From: Candidatus Thorarchaeota archaeon | GTDB lineage: Archaea > Asgardarchaeota > Thorarchaeia > Thorarchaeales > Thorarchaeaceae | DNA: 64,000 nt | Assembly: GCA_016933575.1 (NCBI GenBank) | Contig: JAFGAR010000101.1 | Span: 62,001-126,000, forward strand | Reading direction: 5' to 3' | In this document: piece after piece, positions 62,171-64,000 of the stretch | Position numbering within the stretch: the first letter of the stretch is position 1 | How the letters are laid out: each line of letters opens with the position of its first letter | The notes under the pieces: model-generated | Database searches by the model: none | The model's input: the letters and a program-made list of their open reading frames with translations, nothing else | What the model was told of the DNA's origin: nothing | Translations under genes and position numbers: made by a program

Positions 62171-64000
62171 TTATTTAGAGTACTTTTCTTTTATCGCAGC
62201 TTGAGCAGCAGCCAGTCGAGCAATTGGTAATCGATAGGGTGAACATGAGACATAATCAAGCCCTATCTCGTGGAAGAATTCTACGGATCTTGGGTCTCCG
62301 CCATGCTCACCACAGACACCCAGTTTGATATCTGGTCTGGTCTTTCTACCCCTCTCGATGGCAATCTCCATGAGTTGACCTACACCACGTTTGTCAATGC
62401 TGACAAAGGGATCATTTCTTAGAATGTGGAGATCTAAGTAGTCTGGAAGGAATGAATCGATGTCATCTCTACTGAAACCAAATGACATCTGTGAGAGGTC
62501 GTTTGTTCCAAAGGAGAAGAACTGAGCAGACTGAGCCATATCACCAGCACGCATGCACGCACGTGGGATCTCGATCATGGTTCCATACATATATGGAATA
62601 TCAGCTCCTACCTCATTCTTGACTTCATCATAGACCTTCTCGACAATGAGTTGCATTGTCTTTAGCTCTGCAGCACCAATAGTCACAGGAATCATGATCT
62701 CTAGATGGACCTCCTTCCCCTCTTTGAGGAGTTCAGCTCCAGCCTCGAGGATTGCACGAACCTGCATTTCGTAGATCTCAGGATAGGTGATTCCAAGACG
62801 TACGCCACGATGACCCATCATAGGGTTATTTTCGTGGATTTGTTCTCCACGCTTGTGAACATCCTCCGCACTGATACCAAGAGCAACAGCTAGTTTCTCC
62901 TGTCCAAACTTGCTCTGCGGAACGAATTCATGGAGTGGTGGATCCAGTAATCTGATGGTCACAGGGTGTCCGTCCATTACCCTAAGGGTAGCCTTGATGT
63001 CCTGTTTGACATAGGGGGCAAGTTCTTTGAGGGCATGAAGCCGCTCAGCTCGAGTATTACTAAGGATCATCTTTCGTAAGAGGAAAAGCGGTTCATCCGA
63101 ACCTTCTCCATAGAACATATGTTCAGTTCTGAAGAGCCCTATCCCTTCAGCTCCGAAGGCTAACGCAACCTTAGCATCTTCTGGTGTGTCTGCATTTGCT
63201 CGTACGCCAAGTCTCCGATATTTATCAATGAGTCCCATGAACTCTTTAAGCCGCGGATTCTCAGTAGCTTCAATCATTGGAAGTTCACCCGAGTAAACCA
63301 GACCTTGAGTACCATTTAGTGTGAGATAATCGCCTTCCTTGTATAATTGTCCGTCAATGGTCACTGTCTTTTCGTAGGTGTTGATATCAAGACCTGATGC
63401 ACCAACAATACAACATTTGCCCCAACCACGTGTGACCAGAGCTGCATGACTTGTCATTCCACCACGAGCTGTCAGGACTGCATTTGCAGCACGCATACCC
63501 TCAATATCTTCAGGTGAGGTCTCTTCACGGATCAATACGATATGCTTCCCTTTCCTATTCCATTCCACAGCGGCTTCCGAGGTAAATACAATCTGACCTA
63601 CTGCCCCACCGGGTCCAGCAGGAAGCCCTCTGGCGATAGGGGTTGCTTTAGCTTCTGCTTCTGGATCTAGGATCGGGTAGAGAAGCTGTCCAAGTTGTTC
63701 AGGAGCTACTCTAAGGATAGCTGTTGGTTCATCAATGAATTTAGTATGAAGCATGTCCATAGCAATATTGAGTGCAGCTGTAGCTGTTCTCTTACCTACA
63801 CGATGTTGGACCAAGAATAGCTTGTTCTCTTGAATGGTGAACTCGAGGTCGATCATATCCTTTGTATCCTTCTCAAGAGTATCCCTGATTGCTACAAGTT
63901 GATTGTACATCTCAGGCATTACTTCTTCGAGAGTTGGAAGGTCTTTGCTCTGGTCGTTCTTGCTCTCTTCATTCATGGCATTCGGAGTACGCGTACCTGC
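62171..64000 (-). CDS. ppdK: Pyruvate, phosphate dikinase (C-terminal two thirds, cut by window end)
   Basis: The frame stays open through the right edge: eight codons before the apparent ATG at 63976 read AGTRTPNA, the normal internal sequence of PPDK. So the ATG is not the start and about 270 N-terminal residues (ATP-grasp part) are outside. Visible parts: MPEMYNQLVAIRDTLEKDTKDM closing the nucleotide domain, the phosphohistidine domain with LTARGGMTSHAALVTRGWGK (catalytic His in TSHA), and the PEP/pyruvate barrel with FGAEGIGLFRTEHMF, MGHRGVRLG, MIEIPRACMRA, FSFGTNDLSQMSFGFSRDD and GVCGEHGGDP (catalytic Cys). It interconverts pyruvate + ATP + Pi and PEP + AMP + PPi. Confidence 0.97.
   Translation of the reverse strand, partial: AGTRTPNAMNEESKNDQSKDLPTLEEVMPEMYNQLVAIRDTLEKDTKDMIDLEFTIQENKLFLVQHRVGKRTATAALNIAMDMLHTKFIDEPTAILRVAPEQLGQLLYPILDPEAEAKATPIARGLPAGPGGAVGQIVFTSEAAVEWNRKGKHIVLIREETSPEDIEGMRAANAVLTARGGMTSHAALVTRGWGKCCIVGASGLDINTYEKTVTIDGQLYKEGDYLTLNGTQGLVYSGELPMIEATENPRLKEFMGLIDKYRRLGVRANADTPEDAKVALAFGAEGIGLFRTEHMFYGEGSDEPLFLLRKMILSNTRAERLHALKELAPYVKQDIKATLRVMDGHPVTIRLLDPPLHEFVPQSKFGQEKLAVALGISAEDVHKRGEQIHENNPMMGHRGVRLGITYPEIYEMQVRAILEAGAELLKEGKEVHLEIMIPVTIGAAELKTMQLIVEKVYDEVKNEVGADIPYMYGTMIEIPRACMRAGDMAQSAQFFSFGTNDLSQMSFGFSRDDIDSFLPDYLDLHILRNDPFVSIDKRGVGQLMEIAIERGRKTRPDIKLGVCGEHGGDPRSVEFFHEIGLDYVSCSPYRLPIARLAAAQAAIKEKYSK

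Noticed and set aside
63974..63976. ATG at 63976 as the start of ppdK
   Set aside because: The frame remains open upstream with AGTRTPNA, the expected internal PPDK sequence, so the gene continues beyond the window.
1..64000. tRNA or rRNA genes, CRISPR arrays, transposases
   Set aside because: Reading both strands for T-arm consensus, rRNA-like conserved blocks, regularly spaced direct repeats or transposase motifs gave nothing convincing; the GGTTC-type hits lie inside protein genes.

Overview
The window looks like a piece of an Asgard (Promethearchaeota) archaeal chromosome, most likely Thorarchaeota-like; the lineage guess is inference. The support is: two Ras/Rab-type small GTPases with complete G motifs; one of them in a run with a zinc-ribbon protein, a Roadblock/longin-like protein and a polytopic membrane protein; an archaeal-type threonyl-tRNA synthetase with an N-terminal editing domain; archaeal TATA boxes about 26-34 bp before many start codons with almost no leader; and NosD-like beta-helix surface proteins with a Thr-rich stalk and C-terminal membrane anchor. 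The DNA is moderately AT-rich and tightly packed. I found no tRNA or rRNA gene, CRISPR array, insertion sequence or prophage.

Layout. 1-7.4 kb: a cut-off ABC ATPase, two alkyl-DNA-glycosylase-type proteins (AlkD-like and YcaQ-like) around a Cys-rich membrane protein, a Rab-like GTPase, a copper P-type ATPase with a C-terminal YHS/TRASH domain, and a GNAT. 7.6-12.1 kb: six minus-strand genes (TPR-like, PhzF, GTPase, zinc ribbon, Roadblock/longin, about 14-TM protein). 12.2-18.2 kb: a membrane protein made of five tandem copies of one unit, an SDR, a GNAT, a TauE exporter, a winged-helix/TM protein, methyltransferases and a zinc ribbon. 18.2-20.1 kb: a GbsR/MarR-type regulator divergent from a CorA magnesium channel, with two near-identical palindromes between them. 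20.1-29.4 kb: transporters (DMT, MFS, ArsB/NhaD), a GAF histidine kinase, an M29 aminopeptidase, DinB, and two paralogous TM/zinc-ribbon proteins.

29.4-43 kb: a molybdopterin oxidoreductase with a nested two-cluster ferredoxin, a cobalamin adenosyltransferase, a very large GNAT/beta-sandwich fusion, and two NosD-like surface proteins flanking an SCP2-FAD oxidase-Fe/S operon. 43-50 kb: an Eis-like acetyltransferase, two ferredoxin-type proteins, DsrE, a methyltransferase, a flavin disulfide reductase, a thiolase, and the remnant of a third NosD-like surface protein. 50.3-58.9 kb is rich in threonine and amino-acid genes: thrS, a saccharopine-dehydrogenase-type enzyme, threonine ammonia-lyase and SDR threonine 3-dehydrogenase, plus a small winged-helix regulator and a hydrolase/membrane fusion. 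59-64 kb: a membrane protein, an extracellular-TM-SRPBCC fusion, and the C-terminal two thirds of pyruvate phosphate dikinase, cut by the window end.

Together the genes suggest an anaerobic heterotroph using amino acids and organic acids: threonine to 2-oxobutyrate or 2-amino-3-oxobutyrate, thiolase, an FAD/Fe-S oxidase, a Mo oxidoreductase, ferredoxins and PPDK. The most novel material is the GTPase/Roadblock/membrane cluster, the three unusual fusions, and the palindrome pair at the regulator/CorA promoter.
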